From assembly GCF_030160635.1 (NCBI RefSeq), contig NZ_BSOS01000042.1, positions 1-32,779 on the forward strand: a DNA stretch of 32,779 nt. The letters are read 5' to 3'. The notes under the pieces are model-generated. The model ran no database searches and was not told where the DNA came from. It saw nothing but the letters and a program-made list of their open reading frames with translations. Within the stretch, counting starts at the first letter, position 1; each line of letters opens with the position of its first letter. Both the position numbers and the translations under genes were made by a program. Shown here one piece after another: positions 31,846 to 32,779 of the stretch. Source of the stretch: Acidocella aquatica. Its GTDB lineage: Bacteria; Pseudomonadota; Alphaproteobacteria; Acetobacterales; Acetobacteraceae.

Positions 31846-32427
31846 ATGAACATCGCGCTCCGCAAGTCCTGGACCCAAGACGAATTCTTTTCTTGGGCAC
31901 AAAGCCAGGAGATCCGCTACGAATTCGACGGCTTTCAGCCCGTGGCCATGACGGGCGGAACCCTCAACCACAACCGGATTTTTGGCAATCTTTTCACCGG
32001 CCTGAAGACTAGGCTGAGAGGAGGAACGTGCGTACCACTTGGTCCCGACGCTGGCGTCGAAACCGTCAATGACGCTGTCCGCTACCCTGATGCGCTGGTA
32101 ACTTGCACCAAATTCGACGGCGGAGCTCACAAGGTTCCAGGGGTCGTGGTGGTCTTCGAGGTTCTCAGCGCCACCTCCGGCCGCATCGACCGGATCGTCA
32201 AGGTGCGGGAATACGCGGCCGTGTCCAGCATCCGCCGCTACGTCATCCTCGAATCCACCAGCGTAGGGCTCACCGTGTTTGAGCGTGGTGAGGCTGATGA
32301 GATCTGGCGTACCACCGTTTTGACCGCTGAAGACGTCCTCCGCATGCCCGAAATCGGCATCGAGATCCCGGTGACGGATATCTACGAAGACATTACCTTC
32401 CCTGATCAGGAAGACGCCCAGGTTTAA
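31846..32427 (+). CDS. Uma2-family putative endonuclease (DUF820, PD-(D/E)xK fold)
   Basis: This is a 193-residue protein that fits the Uma2/DUF820 family over its whole length. It has WTQDEFFSWA at the start, YEFDGFQPVAMTGG with Glu26, VRYPDALVTC with Asp82, and VVVFEVLS with Glu105 of the restriction-nuclease-like core, then a basic helix RIDRIVKVREYAAV with Lys119. Members are abundant in cyanobacteria and other bacteria and on mobile DNA; the true substrate is poorly defined. No clear ribosome binding site precedes ATG 31846. It follows a strong terminator and has its own unit. A role in defence or DNA processing is inference. Confidence 0.85.
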   Translation: MNIALRKSWTQDEFFSWAQSQEIRYEFDGFQPVAMTGGTLNHNRIFGNLFTGLKTRLRGGTCVPLGPDAGVETVNDAVRYPDALVTCTKFDGGAHKVPGVVVVFEVLSATSGRIDRIVKVREYAAVSSIRRYVILESTSVGLTVFERGEADEIWRTTVLTAEDVLRMPEIGIEIPVTDIYEDITFPDQEDAQV

Positions 32428-32779
32428 GAGCCGCCGGCTGGGTTGCTTTCGTTAGCCATGCCCGCCGGCTGGGTCCGCAGATGTTCAAGGGCGCATTGGA
32501 TTTCCTGCGCGCCACTGTGCCGCCTGCGATGACTGCCCCCGGTCTACCGTCGGTGCGGTGGTGGGTCCGCTTGCAATTCTGCCCTGGGTGGCTTTGCGAC
32601 GGTCTGCTTCTCGATCAGAATTTTGAATACCGGAAATTCGGCTAAAGGCCGGGTCGGTGATACCGGCCTGACCGCTTCCTGGCGGGCACCCCAGAAAAGC
32701 GGCCATTCCCAAGTCGTGGAGAGTTTCGGGCGCCTCTTGGCGTACGAAAGTCCCCGAGGAACGAACCCGCGGTCCAGAG
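32428..32779. other. 350 bases at the right edge without a supported gene
   Basis: CCGCCGGCTGGGT occurs twice about 30 bases apart (near 32431 and 32462). After it, frames are open on both strands for 50-75 codons without ribosome binding sites or recognisable motifs, so no gene is called. Confidence 0.5.

Noticed and set aside
32481-32645. 54-codon plus-strand frame at the right edge
   Set aside because: No ribosome binding site and no family resemblance; the opposite strand is equally open.

Overview
The window looks like accessory DNA from a high-GC proteobacterium, most likely an alphaproteobacterium, carried on a plasmid or integrative conjugative element. This rests on base composition, GGAG/AGGAG ribosome binding sites, many ATGA stop/start overlaps, and a gene set typical of alphaproteobacterial conjugative elements: ArdC, a fused methylase/helicase, an orphan ParB, SSB, DUF2958, a DUF3991/TOPRIM protein and Fic. 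Genus and replicon cannot be fixed from the sequence. No rRNA, tRNA, CRISPR array, relaxase, coupling protein or replication initiator was recognised.

Left part (1-6550) is a mosaic of decayed genes around one intact minus-strand pair. A Fic C-terminal remnant and an OLD-type ATPase N-terminal remnant lie at 1-398. The pair at 801-4281 is a zinc-ribbon protein and an SNF2-type helicase with a TPR-like N-terminus. Next come a truncated PIN-domain gene and a hipBA locus. Three operator-like palindromes spaced exactly 50 bp apart precede hipB. hipA is broken by a 160-bp MITE-like insertion whose removal, with one target copy, restores a 440-residue kinase.

Middle part (7280-24840) is a plus-strand backbone. 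It holds a TOPRIM protein coupled to an HD phosphohydrolase; a DUF6927-like gene; a coupled trio of zinc-binding protein, HerA-like ATPase and a 652-residue protein built from serial helix-turn-helix modules; then ArdC, a 39-residue microprotein, several small genes, a 1730-residue DarB-like methylase/helicase, and a ParB without ParA.

Right part (24840-29127) carries ssb, DUF2958 and a run of small overlapping genes ending in a Fic protein with its presumed antitoxin. From 29325 to 30681 there are small minus-strand genes. The window ends with a helical protein of unknown function and a Uma2-family nuclease.

The most interesting pattern is that the plus-strand blocks encoding TOPRIM, ArdC, ParB, SSB and others each follow a 150-350 bp, G+C-rich, hairpin-rich intergenic segment, two of which share sequence. 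Anti-restriction, ParB and SSB genes transcribed in one direction are the hallmark of the leading region of conjugative elements. In F-like plasmids, hairpin-forming single-stranded promoters drive such genes on entry into the recipient. I propose, as inference, that this is such a region and that the hairpin segments are its early-expression signals.
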